A DNA stretch of 64,000 nt, from NCBI RefSeq assembly GCF_047462415.1, contig NZ_JANSJE010000010.1, positions 49,045-113,044 on the forward strand, read 5' to 3'. This document shows positions 45,080 to 54,282 of this stretch, one piece after another. Each line of letters starts with the position of its first letter. Position 1 is the first letter of the stretch. Made by a program: the position numbers and the translations under genes. The notes under the pieces were generated by a model. The model made no database searches. It had not been told where the DNA came from and saw only the letters and a list, made by a program, of their open reading frames with translations. Origin of the DNA: Thermostichus sp047462415. GTDB lineage: Bacteria > Cyanobacteriota > Cyanobacteriia > Thermostichales > Thermostichaceae.

Positions 45080-46204
45080 ATGGATCCCTGTCTGATCCCT
45101 GTCAAGCTTCCCCACGGCTCCTACGACATTCTCATCCAGTCCCCCGCAGGTTCCGGCGGCCACAGCCTCAGCCAGTTGGGATCCCAGATGCGAGCTTTGG
45201 GGCTAGCCGGCAAGGTGCTGGTGGTGAGCCATCCGGGTATTGCCAAGCATTTTGCCGAAAAGTTGGTGCAAGGGTTGCAGCAAGCCGGGTTTGCCGCTCA
45301 TCTTTTTCTGTTGCCCGCCGGCGAGCGCTACAAGACCCTGCGCTCCGTGGCCAAGATCTACGATGCTGCCTTGAGCTTTGGCCTGGAGCGCTCTTCCACC
45401 CTCGTGGCCCTGGGAGGCGGGGTAATCGGGGATATGGTGGGGTTTGCTGCCGCCACCTGGCTGCGCGGGATCCCTTGGGTGCAGGTGCCCACCTCGCTTT
45501 TGGCCATGGTGGATGCGGCCATTGGCGGCAAGACTGGCGTCAACCATCCCGGCGGGAAAAACCTAATTGGGGCCTTCTACCAGCCGCGCCTGGTGTGGAT
45601 CGATCCAACGGTGTTGCAGACCTTGCCCCGGCGGGAATTTACCTCTGCCCTGGCGGAAGTGATCAAATACGGCGTCATCCAGGCTGCCGACCTGTTTGAG
45701 TTTTTGCAAGACCGGCCCAAGCTGAGCCGCTATGCCGACTTTGCTCCCGCCGACCTGCACTATCTGCTGCGCCGCTGTGCCGAGTGCAAAGCCTGGGTGG
45801 TACAACAGGACGAACGAGAGGGGGGCCTGCGGGCCATCCTCAACTACGGCCACACCCTCGGCCATGCCCTGGAAGCCGTTACCGGCTACCGCCGCTACCT
45901 GCACGGGGAGGCGGTTGCCATTGGCATGGTGGCTGCGGGGGAGATCGCCCGTCGCCTGGGGTGGTGGAGCGCGACTGAGGCCGAGCGGCAGCGACGCCTT
46001 ATCGAAAGGGCAGGGCTGCCCAGCCACTGGCCCGCCGGGATCCCTTGGGAGGCAGTGCTGCAGGCGCTGCAGGCAGACAAAAAAGTCAAGCAAGGGCGGA
46101 TCCGCTTCGTTCTGCCCCGCCGGATTGGCCAAGCGGAGCTGACCGATCAAGTTGAGCTGGCGGATGTGCAGGCCGCTCTGGCCGCAATGACAGGAACCTC
46201 TTGA
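45080..46204 (+). CDS. aroB: 3-dehydroquinate synthase
   Basis: A 374-aa NAD- and metal-dependent enzyme making the first ring of the shikimate pathway. Signatures: LPAGERYKTLRSVAKIYDAA, LGGGVIGDMVGFAAATWLRG, PTSLLAMVDAAIGGKTGVNH and the metal-binding YGHTLGHALEA and HGEAVAIGM. ATG 45080 gives a start like other AroB proteins; ATG 45041 would add 13 residues. It is followed by asd after 35 bases, so an amino-acid-synthesis operon is plausible. Confidence 0.95.
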   Translation: MDPCLIPVKLPHGSYDILIQSPAGSGGHSLSQLGSQMRALGLAGKVLVVSHPGIAKHFAEKLVQGLQQAGFAAHLFLLPAGERYKTLRSVAKIYDAALSFGLERSSTLVALGGGVIGDMVGFAAATWLRGIPWVQVPTSLLAMVDAAIGGKTGVNHPGGKNLIGAFYQPRLVWIDPTVLQTLPRREFTSALAEVIKYGVIQAADLFEFLQDRPKLSRYADFAPADLHYLLRRCAECKAWVVQQDEREGGLRAILNYGHTLGHALEAVTGYRRYLHGEAVAIGMVAAGEIARRLGWWSATEAERQRRLIERAGLPSHWPAGIPWEAVLQALQADKKVKQGRIRFVLPRRIGQAELTDQVELADVQAALAAMTGTS

Positions 46205-46239
46205 ACCCTAGAATTAGGAAGACCTGAGGACAAGAAAGC

Positions 46240-47247
46240 ATGGGACGGCAACAACGGGTAGCCATCTTGGGGGCCACAGGAGCCGTAGGAATGGAGCTGC
46301 TAAAGCTGCTGGAAGAGCGCCGCTTTCCGGTGGCAGAGCTGAAGCTGTTGGCCTCGCCCCGCTCGGCGGGCACCCACTTGACCTTCAAGGGAGAACGGAT
46401 CCCGGTGGAGCCGGTTGCAGAAGCGTCCTTTCGGGGTCTGGATCTGGTGTTGGCCTCTGCCGGGGCGAGTGTTTCCAAAACTTGGGCCAAGGCCATCGTC
46501 GAGGCAGGGGCAGTGCTAATCGACAACTCCAGCGCCTTCCGCCTGGATCCCGATGTCCCGCTGGTGGTGCCGGAGGTCAACCCCCAAGAAGCCTTTCGCC
46601 ACCAGGGGATCCTCGCCAACCCCAACTGCACCACCATCCTAATGTGCGTGGCCATCTACCCGCTGCATCGCCACATCCCGCTGCGCCGCGTGGTGGCTGC
46701 CACCTACCAGTCCGCTAGCGGGGCCGGGGCCCGCGCCATGGTGGAGCTAGAGGAGCAAACCCGCGCCTACCTGCAAGGCCAACCGTTGCAGCCGCAGGTG
46801 TTCCCCTATCCCATTGCCTTCAACCTCTTCCTCCACAACAGCCCCCTGCAAGAAAACGGCTACTGCCAGGAAGAGATGAAGATGGTCAACGAATCCCGCA
46901 AAATTATGGGATCCCCCCACCTACGGCTGACGGCTACCTGCGTGCGGGTACCGGTGCTGCGCACCCATGCCGAGGCCCTCAACCTGGAGTTCGAGCAGCC
47001 CTTCCCGGTGGAAAAGGCCCGACAAATTCTGGCCCAGGCTCCTGGGGTGGTGCTCATCGAAGATTGGGAACGCAACCGCTTCCCCATGCCCATTGATGTA
47101 GCCGGCAAAGACGAAGTGGCCGTGGGCCGCCTCCGCCAGGACATCTCCGAGCCCAAAGCCCTAGAGCTGTGGCTGTGCGGGGATCAGATCCGCAAAGGAG
47201 CAGCCCTCAACGCCATTCAAATTGCCGAGCTGCTTTTGAAGGACTAG
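46240..47247 (+). CDS. asd: Aspartate-semialdehyde dehydrogenase
   Basis: A 335-aa NADPH enzyme at the branch to lysine, diaminopimelate, threonine and methionine. It has the nucleotide motif VAILGATGAVGMELLKLLEE, the catalytic cysteine in ILANPNCTTILMC, ATYQSASGAGARAM and HAEALNLEFEQPF. The length and order are normal. It lies 35 bases after aroB in the same direction. Confidence 0.96.
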   Translation: MGRQQRVAILGATGAVGMELLKLLEERRFPVAELKLLASPRSAGTHLTFKGERIPVEPVAEASFRGLDLVLASAGASVSKTWAKAIVEAGAVLIDNSSAFRLDPDVPLVVPEVNPQEAFRHQGILANPNCTTILMCVAIYPLHRHIPLRRVVAATYQSASGAGARAMVELEEQTRAYLQGQPLQPQVFPYPIAFNLFLHNSPLQENGYCQEEMKMVNESRKIMGSPHLRLTATCVRVPVLRTHAEALNLEFEQPFPVEKARQILAQAPGVVLIEDWERNRFPMPIDVAGKDEVAVGRLRQDISEPKALELWLCGDQIRKGAALNAIQIAELLLKD

Positions 47248-47460
47248 TTCACCACCACTGTCCAAGTAACAGGCCCGGCCTGAACAGGAGCCGCCTGCGT
47301 GCTGTTCAACGTGACTGGGGAGTTGGGGTAGGAGTAGGTGCCGGCTGGTGCCAAGGCCACTGCCGTTTTTACAGGGATAGTAACTGTGCAGGCTCCACCC
47401 CCAGCTACTTTCCTCCAGTGAATTGAGTGGTGTTTCCGTTAACCGGAGCCGCTGTCGAGA
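47244..47460 (-). pseudogene. Remnant of a secreted beta-sandwich surface protein (3' end)
   Basis: On the minus strand, codons 47438 down to a TAG at 47244-47246 read an open, start-less stretch including GGGACTVTIPVKTAVALAPA, then GTYSYPNSPVTLNSTQAAPV and WTVVVN at the stop. This looks like the last strand-rich part of a DUF11/DUF4402-like adhesin domain. A second frame just upstream reads AAPVNGNTTQFTGGK before a stop, consistent with the same domain broken by a frameshift near 47400-47415. The rest of the gene is missing, because the ZIP transporter gene follows. The stop overlaps the end of asd. Confidence 0.5.
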
Positions 47461-48332
47461 AAAAGAAGCGGGTAGAAGGGAAGTTCTTTTGGGAATTTCC
47501 CAGCCCGCTGGAAAAAGGGGAGAATCGAGAGGCGTTTGTCCTTGACGGAGAGTGGCTTGTGCATCCTATTGCAACGGGATCCCTGGCCAGCTTGGTGGCT
47601 GGCTTGGCGACGGGGCTGGGGGCTTTGCCGGCGCTGTTTCTCCCCTCACTCTCGGAGAGGGTGCAAGGGATCCTGCTGGGGTTTGGGGGTGGGGTGATGT
47701 TGGCCGCCACCTCGTTTTCGCTGCTGGTGCCGGGCACCGAGGCGGCGCTGGCACTGGGATATTCCCAGTTGGGGGCGGCCGTGGTGATGGTGGCGGGCCT
47801 GTTGCTGGGGGCGATCTTCCTGGAGAGTGCCCACCAGTTTCTTCCCCACGAGCACTTCTTTAAAGGGATCGAAGGGGAGAACCGCGCCCATCTAAAGCGG
47901 ATCTGGCTTTTTATCATCGCCATTGCCCTGCACAACTTCCCAGAAGGCCTGGCGGTGGGGGTGGGGTTTGCCACCGGCCAAGTCGGCGATGGGCTGGTGC
48001 TGGCACTGGGGATCGGCCTGCAGAACATGCCGGAAGGGCTGGTGGTGGCCTTGTCGCTGGCAGGCCAGGGGTACTCGCGGCTATTTGCTTTTGCCATCGC
48101 TCTGCTGACCGGGCTGGTGGAGCCCATCGGCGGCATCGTGGGAGCGACAGTGGTTTCTCTGGCGCAGTCCCTGCTGCCCTGGGGCATGGCCTTTGCCGCC
48201 GGGGCGATGTTGTTTGTGATCTCAGATGAGATCATCCCCGAGTCGCACCGGCGGGGGTTGGAGCGGGAGGGCACCTTTGGCGTTCTCAGTGGGTTTGTGG
48301 TGATGCTGCTGCTGGACATTGCCCTGGGTTAA
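47427..48332 (+). CDS. ZIP-family divalent metal transporter
   Basis: A metal permease (up to 301 aa) of the ZIP family, for zinc or other divalent ions. The transport helices IV and V contain the paired metal motifs LHNFPEGLAVGVGFATG and LQNMPEGLVVALSLAG. The first 40 codons are hydrophilic, overlap the decayed surface-protein gene on the other strand and may not be translated; GTG 47559 would start the protein just before the first helix (HPIATGSLASLVAGLATG). The N-terminal helix count fits eight helices either way. Confidence 0.88.
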   Translation: MVFPLTGAAVEKKKRVEGKFFWEFPSPLEKGENREAFVLDGEWLVHPIATGSLASLVAGLATGLGALPALFLPSLSERVQGILLGFGGGVMLAATSFSLLVPGTEAALALGYSQLGAAVVMVAGLLLGAIFLESAHQFLPHEHFFKGIEGENRAHLKRIWLFIIAIALHNFPEGLAVGVGFATGQVGDGLVLALGIGLQNMPEGLVVALSLAGQGYSRLFAFAIALLTGLVEPIGGIVGATVVSLAQSLLPWGMAFAAGAMLFVISDEIIPESHRRGLEREGTFGVLSGFVVMLLLDIALG

Positions 48333-48379
48333 AAAGGGATCCTGTCCTGACCTGGGTCAAGTCTTGACACGAGGTTTTG

Positions 48380-49162
48380 ATGCTGAGCAACGAGCCTTTT
48401 CTGTGGCGGGGATCAAGGGAGCACGCCTGCCTGCTGCTCCATGGGTTGGGGGGTGGCGTCTACGAGTTGCAGTGGCTGGCGGAGCGGTTGCTGGCAGCCG
48501 GCCTGACGGTGCAGGGGTTTAACTACCCTGGCCACGAGCGTCCAGCACCCCGCATGCCCCCTTCCCGCTGGACCGACTGGTACGGGCGGGTTTTGGAACA
48601 TTACCTAGCCCTGCGGCAGGAGTACCCGCGTGTTTCGCTGGTGGGGTTTTCCACCGGCTGCCTGTTGGCGCTGCACCTGGCCTTTGCCCATCCTGTCCAC
48701 AAATTGGTGCTGCTGGCGCCGTTTTTTGCCATTCGCCACCACTGGTACTATCTCTTTCGCCCAGAGCAGTACCTCAACAGCCTGGGCTGGCTCTTGGAAG
48801 ATGTCCCTCGCTTCCGCCTAGCGATTCGGGATGGCGATGCCCGCGCGCTGGCAGAAAAAGTGGCCTATTTTCGCAGCTTCCATCTGACGGCAGTGCGCAG
48901 CGCCCTTGAGCTCATCGAGCGGGTCAAGGGGGAGGTGGCCAGTGTCCAGGTTCCCACCCTCATCCTGCAGCCGCGCCAAGATACGGTGGTGGATCCTGAA
49001 CAAGCAGCGTGGCTTTATCAAGAACTGGGATCCGCCCAGAAGAGCCTGCATTGGCTGGAGCACTCCGACCACATTCTCACGTTGGACTGTGAGCGGGAGA
49101 CGGTGTTTGCCCAGGTTTGCACCTTTCTCACCCAGGATCCCGTTCCAGCCGGATCAGCGTAA
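48380..49162 (+). CDS. Alpha/beta hydrolase, carboxylesterase/monoglyceride-lipase type
   Basis: A 260-aa hydrolase. The oxyanion HGLGGG segment is in ACLLLHGLGGGVYELQ, the nucleophile elbow is SLVGFSTGCLLALHLA, the acid is in QPRQDTVVDPEQ and the histidine in LEHSDHILTLDCE, so the Ser-Asp-His triad is complete. The pattern resembles thermophilic carboxylesterase Est30. The natural ester is unknown. ATG 48380 is preferred to an overlapping TTG one codon earlier. Its 3' end overlaps the convergent DUF3598 gene by 35 bases. Confidence 0.9.
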   Translation: MLSNEPFLWRGSREHACLLLHGLGGGVYELQWLAERLLAAGLTVQGFNYPGHERPAPRMPPSRWTDWYGRVLEHYLALRQEYPRVSLVGFSTGCLLALHLAFAHPVHKLVLLAPFFAIRHHWYYLFRPEQYLNSLGWLLEDVPRFRLAIRDGDARALAEKVAYFRSFHLTAVRSALELIERVKGEVASVQVPTLILQPRQDTVVDPEQAAWLYQELGSAQKSLHWLEHSDHILTLDCERETVFAQVCTFLTQDPVPAGSA

Positions 49163-49907
49163 CCCGTTGCCAGGCGCCGCCCTCGTCGTAGTCCCGCACC
49201 AGGCGCAGCAGGTGGCGGCCTTCCGGCCCTTCCGGAAACCAGCCTAGGCTGACGGAAAAGCGGCGATCCCGATGCAGGGTGGGGATGGGCAAGGGATCCG
49301 GCCCGCCAATCCACAGCCCCCCCGGCAAGGGAGCCCGGATCCCTGTTTCCTCTTCCCCCCAAAACTGAACTTCAGTTTCGCTGGGCAGGCTATCAACTGC
49401 AGAAAAGCTCTGGGCGATCCCCCGCCATCGCCCTTGCAGGGCCAGGCCCAGTTGCGCTTTGGTAAGTGAGGGAAAGTCGGCAGCAAGATCCAGCGCTTGG
49501 CCGCGCCGCTCCAAGATGACGGTCACCCCCACCAATCGGCCCTGGGGATCCCACTGTTGCACCAGCCGCGCCTTGCGATCCCCCCAGAGGAAGCCCTGCT
49601 CGACGGCAAAATCGCCAAATGGCGCCAGTTGCAGCCGCCCGTTGGAAAAGGAGCCATCGGGAAAAAAGCGCAAGCCGGGCGAGAAATCCTCATAGACCCA
49701 GCTCTGGCGGCTTTCTGGGGTAGGGGATCCCTCTAGGGGGTAGTAGGCATTGGTTTGGCGGATCGCACCCAAATCCAAAGCCTCAAAGGTGATGAGGCTG
49801 CGCTTTTGGCCCACGAGTTCCCAGCCGTGGGCGGTGGGTCGATACTCGCAAAACAGGCCGTGCCATTCTCCCAGGTGCAGGGCCAGACATTGTCTCTGGG
49901 TTTTCAT
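49128..49907 (-). CDS. DUF3598 family protein (lipocalin-like)
   Basis: A 259-aa protein rich in beta-strands, beginning LALHLGEWHGLFCEYRPTAH, which resembles the DUF3598 entry segment (W/H-G motif after a short helix). The family is largely cyanobacterial or plastid, with a calycin-like barrel; the function is unknown. Later segments SWVYEDFSPGLRFFPDGSFS and ERRGQALDL are typical strands. It overlaps the hydrolase gene at the 3' ends. Confidence 0.7.
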   Translation of the reverse strand: MKTQRQCLALHLGEWHGLFCEYRPTAHGWELVGQKRSLITFEALDLGAIRQTNAYYPLEGSPTPESRQSWVYEDFSPGLRFFPDGSFSNGRLQLAPFGDFAVEQGFLWGDRKARLVQQWDPQGRLVGVTVILERRGQALDLAADFPSLTKAQLGLALQGRWRGIAQSFSAVDSLPSETEVQFWGEEETGIRAPLPGGLWIGGPDPLPIPTLHRDRRFSVSLGWFPEGPEGRHLLRLVRDYDEGGAWQRVTLIRLERDPG

Positions 49908-49993
49908 AAAGCCATGTGACGTAAGACTGGGGAGATGGCTTCTGTCCTAAGATCCTATCCGGGATCCCGTAGCGGGCGGAGTCCTTTCGAGTT

Positions 49994-50260
49994 TTAGTCG
50001 TTGTGCCGGTCTGAAGTAGGATCCCAGTCCAGGTCTTCGTGGCGGTGTTCCCGTTCCCAGCGACGCACCCAATCCCAAATGCGATAGTGCTGCTCGGCGC
50101 TGAGCTGTGTGGGATCCTGAGCCAAGGCAGCCGCTTCTTCCCCGCTGAGCAAGGCAGCCAAACTGCCGATCTCCACCAAATAGCGGCGTTCTTCTGCGGT
50201 GGTGTGGGACTGATTGAGCCGTCGAATTAAACGACGTAAAGTAGCCATATCCTGACTCAT
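49994..50260 (-). CDS. Small hydrophilic protein of unknown function
   Basis: An 88-aa predicted helical, strongly charged protein. The N terminus (MATLRRLIRRLNQSHTTAEE) is basic and the C terminus (EREHRHEDLDWDPTSDRHND) is acidic. No family is recognised. Start codons ATG 50260, ATG 50248 or TTG 50281 are all possible; none has a strong ribosome-binding site. It lies between the DUF3598 gene and murB on the same strand. Confidence 0.55.
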   Translation of the reverse strand: MSQDMATLRRLIRRLNQSHTTAEERRYLVEIGSLAALLSGEEAAALAQDPTQLSAEQHYRIWDWVRRWEREHRHEDLDWDPTSDRHND

Positions 50261-50362
50261 AAGCCGACGCAAAGTAATCAACGAGGATCCATCAAGGACT
50301 GGTGAGAACAGTGTAAGACCAGAATCATCAAATCATCAAAGAAACAAACGGAGCAGGCCAAA

Positions 50363-51301
50363 TTAGCTCATCAAAGGATCGTCAAAAGATCCCAGGATGC
50401 GCACTTCTGGCTCCAGAAGTATCGACCATCGTTGATAAACCTTTTCTTGGGCCAAGCAAATCAGACGGTAGATGTCGTTGGCGCTGGCCTGGCCACAGTT
50501 GAGGATGAAATTGGCATGGCGCTCGGAGATCTGGGCCCCACCAATCCGGTAGCCCTTTAGACCGGTCTGCTCAATTAACCAGCCGGCAGGATAAGTTTCG
50601 GGGTTGCGAAAGACGCTGCCACAACTGGGCAGATGATAGGGCTGAGAGCTGAGGCGCTGGTTGAGGTTGCGCTGGGTTTCCCACTGCACCTGGGCCGGAT
50701 CCCGGCCTGGGAGTAACTGCAGCGTTGCCCCCGTCACCGTCCAGGGCAAGTCCTGCAGGCGAGAGCGGCGGTAGCCAAATTGCAGATCGACAGGTTCTAA
50801 GCGGCAGGGCTCCTGCTCTTCATCCAAAATCTGCACTTCCACCAACACGTCCGCCATGGCGCGTCCGTGGGCGCCGGCATTCATCACCACTGCTCCCCCC
50901 AGCGTGCCCGGGATCCCGATGGCCCATTCCAAGCCGCTCCAGCCCCGCTTGGCGGCTGCCCGCGCCAGGTTAACCAAAGGTTCTCCGGCAGCGGCCCAGA
51001 TCCTCCCCCCCTCCAACAGTTGCATCCCGCGCAAACGCCGGGTGTGGATCACCAGCCCCGGCAGGCCAGCATCGCTGATGAGCAGGTTGCTGCCCGCCCC
51101 CAACAGGGTGACAGGGATCCCTTGCGCCCGCGCCCAGGCCAAACATTGCTGCAGCTCCAGATTGTTGTGCGGCTCGCAATACCACTCCGCCTTGCCGCCC
51201 ACCCGGAAGCTGGTCAGAGGGGCCAACGGGATCGCCGCTTGCATCCGTCCAGAGAGTCGGGCAACGCTGGAGGTATTGGGCACGCAGGGAGCTGTAGTCA
51301 T
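50363..51301 (-). CDS. murB: UDP-N-acetylenolpyruvoylglucosamine reductase
   Basis: A 312-aa FAD enzyme that makes UDP-MurNAc for peptidoglycan. FAD-binding segments TLLGAGSNLLISD and GIPGTLGGAVVMNAGAHG are present, with the catalytic serine in LPSCGSVFRNPE and the C-terminal ISERHANFILN. Its ATG overlaps the murC stop (ATGA at 51298-51301, read on the minus strand), so murC-murB are one translationally coupled unit. Confidence 0.96.
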   Translation of the reverse strand: MTTAPCVPNTSSVARLSGRMQAAIPLAPLTSFRVGGKAEWYCEPHNNLELQQCLAWARAQGIPVTLLGAGSNLLISDAGLPGLVIHTRRLRGMQLLEGGRIWAAAGEPLVNLARAAAKRGWSGLEWAIGIPGTLGGAVVMNAGAHGRAMADVLVEVQILDEEQEPCRLEPVDLQFGYRRSRLQDLPWTVTGATLQLLPGRDPAQVQWETQRNLNQRLSSQPYHLPSCGSVFRNPETYPAGWLIEQTGLKGYRIGGAQISERHANFILNCGQASANDIYRLICLAQEKVYQRWSILLEPEVRILGSFDDPLMS

Positions 51302-52827
51302 GATGCCAATACCTCAGAAGCCCCCATCTCCCCGATCCCATTCTCCGCTTGCCCCGGCAATTTCTCCCCCAAGTCTGCCAGAGGCTGTTCCCCCACCCGA
51401 GCCGCATAGGCCCGCATCGTAGCGGCTATCTGCTGATTGAGATCACCTGCGCCCAAAAAAATAGCGAGATCTCCAGGCTGCAAAACAGAGGCCAACATCT
51501 GCGGCAATTGCGGCAAAGAGGACACGTAGCGCACCTGGGGATGGTGCTCCGCCACCGCTACGGCTAACCGCAAGCTATCGGAGCCCTCAGGGGACGCTTC
51601 TCCGGCCCCATAGGTGGGCACGATCACCACCACATCTGCATTCTCGAAGCAGCGGGCAAAATCTTGGAACAAGGCGGCCAAGCGGCTGTGGCGATGGGGC
51701 TGAAACACCGCCACCACCCGCCGCTGCTGCAGATGGGCCGCCCGCAGCGTGGCGCGAACCTCGCTGGGATGGTGGGCATAGTCGTCGATAAAGGTGACCC
51801 CGCCCACCTCGCCCTTGGCTTCAAAGCGGCGCTGCACCCCCCGAAACTGGGCCAGAGCAGAGGCAATCACGGGGAACTCCAAGCCCAACTGCCGCCCGAC
51901 GGCAACGGCGGCCAAAGCGTTGCTGAGGTTGTGGGATCCCAGTACCTGCAGGCGGAGCTGGCCGAGGAGGGATCCCCTCTCCCAGATCTCGGCGGAGGTA
52001 AAGTCCGCGGCATAGACGATCTCGCGCGCCTGGTACTGGGCTTGGGGATGGCCGGCCAGGCTGTAGCCAATGTCCACCGCCAGGTGGGTGGCCACGTTGG
52101 GGCAATCTAGGCAAGCCACCAGGGTTTGGCTCTGCTGCCCGTACTGCTGAAAGGCCCGGATTACCTGCTCCAGATTGGCGTAATGATCGGGGTGATCCAG
52201 CTCGATGTTGGTGATCACGCCAATCTTGGGGTAAAGCCGCACCAGGGATCCATCCGACTCATCCACCTCCGCCACCCAATATTCCCCCTGGCCCAGACGG
52301 GCGTTGCCATCCCAGGCATCCATCTCCCCACCGATAATCAAGGTGGGATCCCAGCCCGCCGCCAGCAGCATGTAGCCAATCATACTGCTAGTAGTGGTCT
52401 TGCCGTGGGTGCCCGCCACGCCGATGCTGGGGCGATGGTTAAACAAGGCGGCCAGTAAATCAGCTCGATGCCAAACCTTTAGTCCCTTGTCTAGAGCCGC
52501 TGCCAATTCCGGGTTGCTGGGGCGGATGGCGCTGGAATAGACCACCTGGGGATCCCCGGCCAAACCCTCTAGAGTGTGGCCCTGAATAAAGCGTACCCCC
52601 AAGGCTTCCAGGCGACGGGTACGGCCATTGGCGGCAATATCTGAGCCGGAAACGCGAAACCCCTGCTTGGCCAAAATGTAGGCCAGAGCCGACATCCCCA
52701 CCCCACCGATGCCCACAAAGTGATAAGTGGAAAGAAGGGGATTGAAGGGATCCCGATGCGGGAGCAAAGGCTGAGAATGAACCGGCGACGGCGTGACGGG
52801 ATCCCCTCCTCCAATTGTCTCCACCAT
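51298..52827 (-). CDS. murC: UDP-N-acetylmuramate-L-alanine ligase
   Basis: A 509-aa Mur ligase adding L-Ala to UDP-MurNAc. It has the nucleotide-binding FVGIGGVGMSALAYIL, the ATP loop VAGTHGKTTTSSMIGYML, the metal-contact region ITNIELDHPDHY and FIDDYAHHPSEVRATL. About 25 non-conserved residues precede the first domain. The gene starts about 290 bases from devB, divergently. In many bacteria murB follows murC as here. Confidence 0.96.
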   Translation of the reverse strand: MVETIGGGDPVTPSPVHSQPLLPHRDPFNPLLSTYHFVGIGGVGMSALAYILAKQGFRVSGSDIAANGRTRRLEALGVRFIQGHTLEGLAGDPQVVYSSAIRPSNPELAAALDKGLKVWHRADLLAALFNHRPSIGVAGTHGKTTTSSMIGYMLLAAGWDPTLIIGGEMDAWDGNARLGQGEYWVAEVDESDGSLVRLYPKIGVITNIELDHPDHYANLEQVIRAFQQYGQQSQTLVACLDCPNVATHLAVDIGYSLAGHPQAQYQAREIVYAADFTSAEIWERGSLLGQLRLQVLGSHNLSNALAAVAVGRQLGLEFPVIASALAQFRGVQRRFEAKGEVGGVTFIDDYAHHPSEVRATLRAAHLQQRRVVAVFQPHRHSRLAALFQDFARCFENADVVVIVPTYGAGEASPEGSDSLRLAVAVAEHHPQVRYVSSLPQLPQMLASVLQPGDLAIFLGAGDLNQQIAATMRAYAARVGEQPLADLGEKLPGQAENGIGEMGASEVLAS

Positions 52828-53120
52828 CGCAACTCCACCTCACTCCTTGCCACCACACCCAAAAAATCGGCACCTGCAGAGAGGCACCAAACAGGGCAGA
52901 TCATATCAGGAATTCCTACGGCTAGGTAGCTTTTGCCCCTGAGGGCTGCCGAAGGCCGACAGATCAACCCAGATTTAGGAAAAAAAACAAAAGCAAGCAC
53001 CCAGGAAAAACCTGGACATCCTCAGCTCGCAAAATTTACATTTATTAAAGAATTGGCGACACAGCAACCGTTTGCACGTTTGCGGTGCCCAACTACGGAA
53101 CCAAAGCGAGTGGGGAACTA

Positions 53121-54272
53121 ATGAATCGGCGGGTGCTCTGGTGGACGGCGGGAGCTGCGCTGCTGGGCTGTGCCAGCCTAGCCTGGCTGGGCCTGAGTCG
53201 GCAGGCAGCCACTCAGTCCATCTCAGAAAATGCTGAGGCGACAGTGGAAATCCGGCTGCCCCCCCGTATTGGCGCCCTGGGGCGCCTGGAGCCGGAAGGA
53301 GAAGTGGTGCAGGTGGCCGGCCCCCCTGGGGAGCGGGTGGGCGAGATGTTGGTGGCTGAAGGGGATCGCGTGGTGGCAGGCCAAGTGCTGGCGCGACTGG
53401 AAAACTATGGCGAGCGCCTGGCGGAGCGGGAGTATGCTGCCGCCCAACTGCAAGAAGCCCGCGCCCGACTAGAGGCCGAGACCCGCTTTGGCCAAGCCCA
53501 AGTTGAAGAGGCGCGCACCCGCCTCAACCGTCTAGACGAACCGCAACAGTTGCAGATCCGATCCCAAGAGGCGGTGGTGGAGCGCCTTCGGGCGGAGCTG
53601 GCCGATGCTGAGGCCAACCTGGCTCGCTTTCAGACCCTGTGGCAGGAGGGGGCTATCTCCCAGCAGGAGCTCGACCAGAAGGCTCTGCTGGTGCGGCAAC
53701 GGCAGGAGGACTTGCGGGCCGCTGAGGCCACTCTGGATCAACTGCGCCTGGCCCGCGAGCGGGATCTGCGCAACGCCCAAGCCCAGGTGCAAGCCGCTGA
53801 AGCAGGGCTGAGGCGGGCCCAAGCGCAAGTGCAACTGGGATCCCTGGCCCGCAACCTGGAGCTGGCCGAAGCCCGCCTGGAGCGCACCCTCATCCGCGCC
53901 CCCCGGGCCGGCCAGGTGCTCAAGATCCATACCCATCCTGGGGAAGTTATCGCTGCCGACAAAGGGATCCTCGAGCTGGGCAACACCGACCAGATGATGG
54001 TGGTGGCGGAGGTCTACGAAACCGACATCCTGCGGGTGCGGCCCGGACAACGGGCCACCATCAGCAACCGCGCGCTGCCAGAAACGTTGCAGGGCCGGGT
54101 CGAGCGCCTGGGCCTGCAAATCGGCAAGAAAGACGTGCTCAACACCGACCCCGCCGCCGATGTAGATGCCCGTGTGGTGGAGGTGTATATCCGCCTGGAT
54201 CCGGAAAGCAGCGCCCGCGTGGCTGGCCTGACCAACCTGCAAGTGGATGTGGCCATCGAGGTCGAGGGGTAG
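53121..54272 (+). CDS. DevB-like ABC exporter membrane-fusion protein
   Basis: A 383-aa adaptor with an N-terminal signal anchor (VLWWTAGAALLGCASLAWLG). The lipoyl half-motif IGALGRLEPEGEVVQVAGPP is characteristic of DevB, followed by a long coiled-coil hairpin and the second half APRAGQVLKIHTHPGEVI. In heterocyst formers DevBCA exports glycolipids; in unicellular species related systems are general lipid or stress exporters. It is followed by the DevC-like permease after 10 bases. ATG 53121 is preferred over an earlier in-frame start. Confidence 0.92.
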   Translation: MNRRVLWWTAGAALLGCASLAWLGLSRQAATQSISENAEATVEIRLPPRIGALGRLEPEGEVVQVAGPPGERVGEMLVAEGDRVVAGQVLARLENYGERLAEREYAAAQLQEARARLEAETRFGQAQVEEARTRLNRLDEPQQLQIRSQEAVVERLRAELADAEANLARFQTLWQEGAISQQELDQKALLVRQRQEDLRAAEATLDQLRLARERDLRNAQAQVQAAEAGLRRAQAQVQLGSLARNLELAEARLERTLIRAPRAGQVLKIHTHPGEVIAADKGILELGNTDQMMVVAEVYETDILRVRPGQRATISNRALPETLQGRVERLGLQIGKKDVLNTDPAADVDARVVEVYIRLDPESSARVAGLTNLQVDVAIEVEG

Positions 54273-54282
54273 GGGGGGGACG

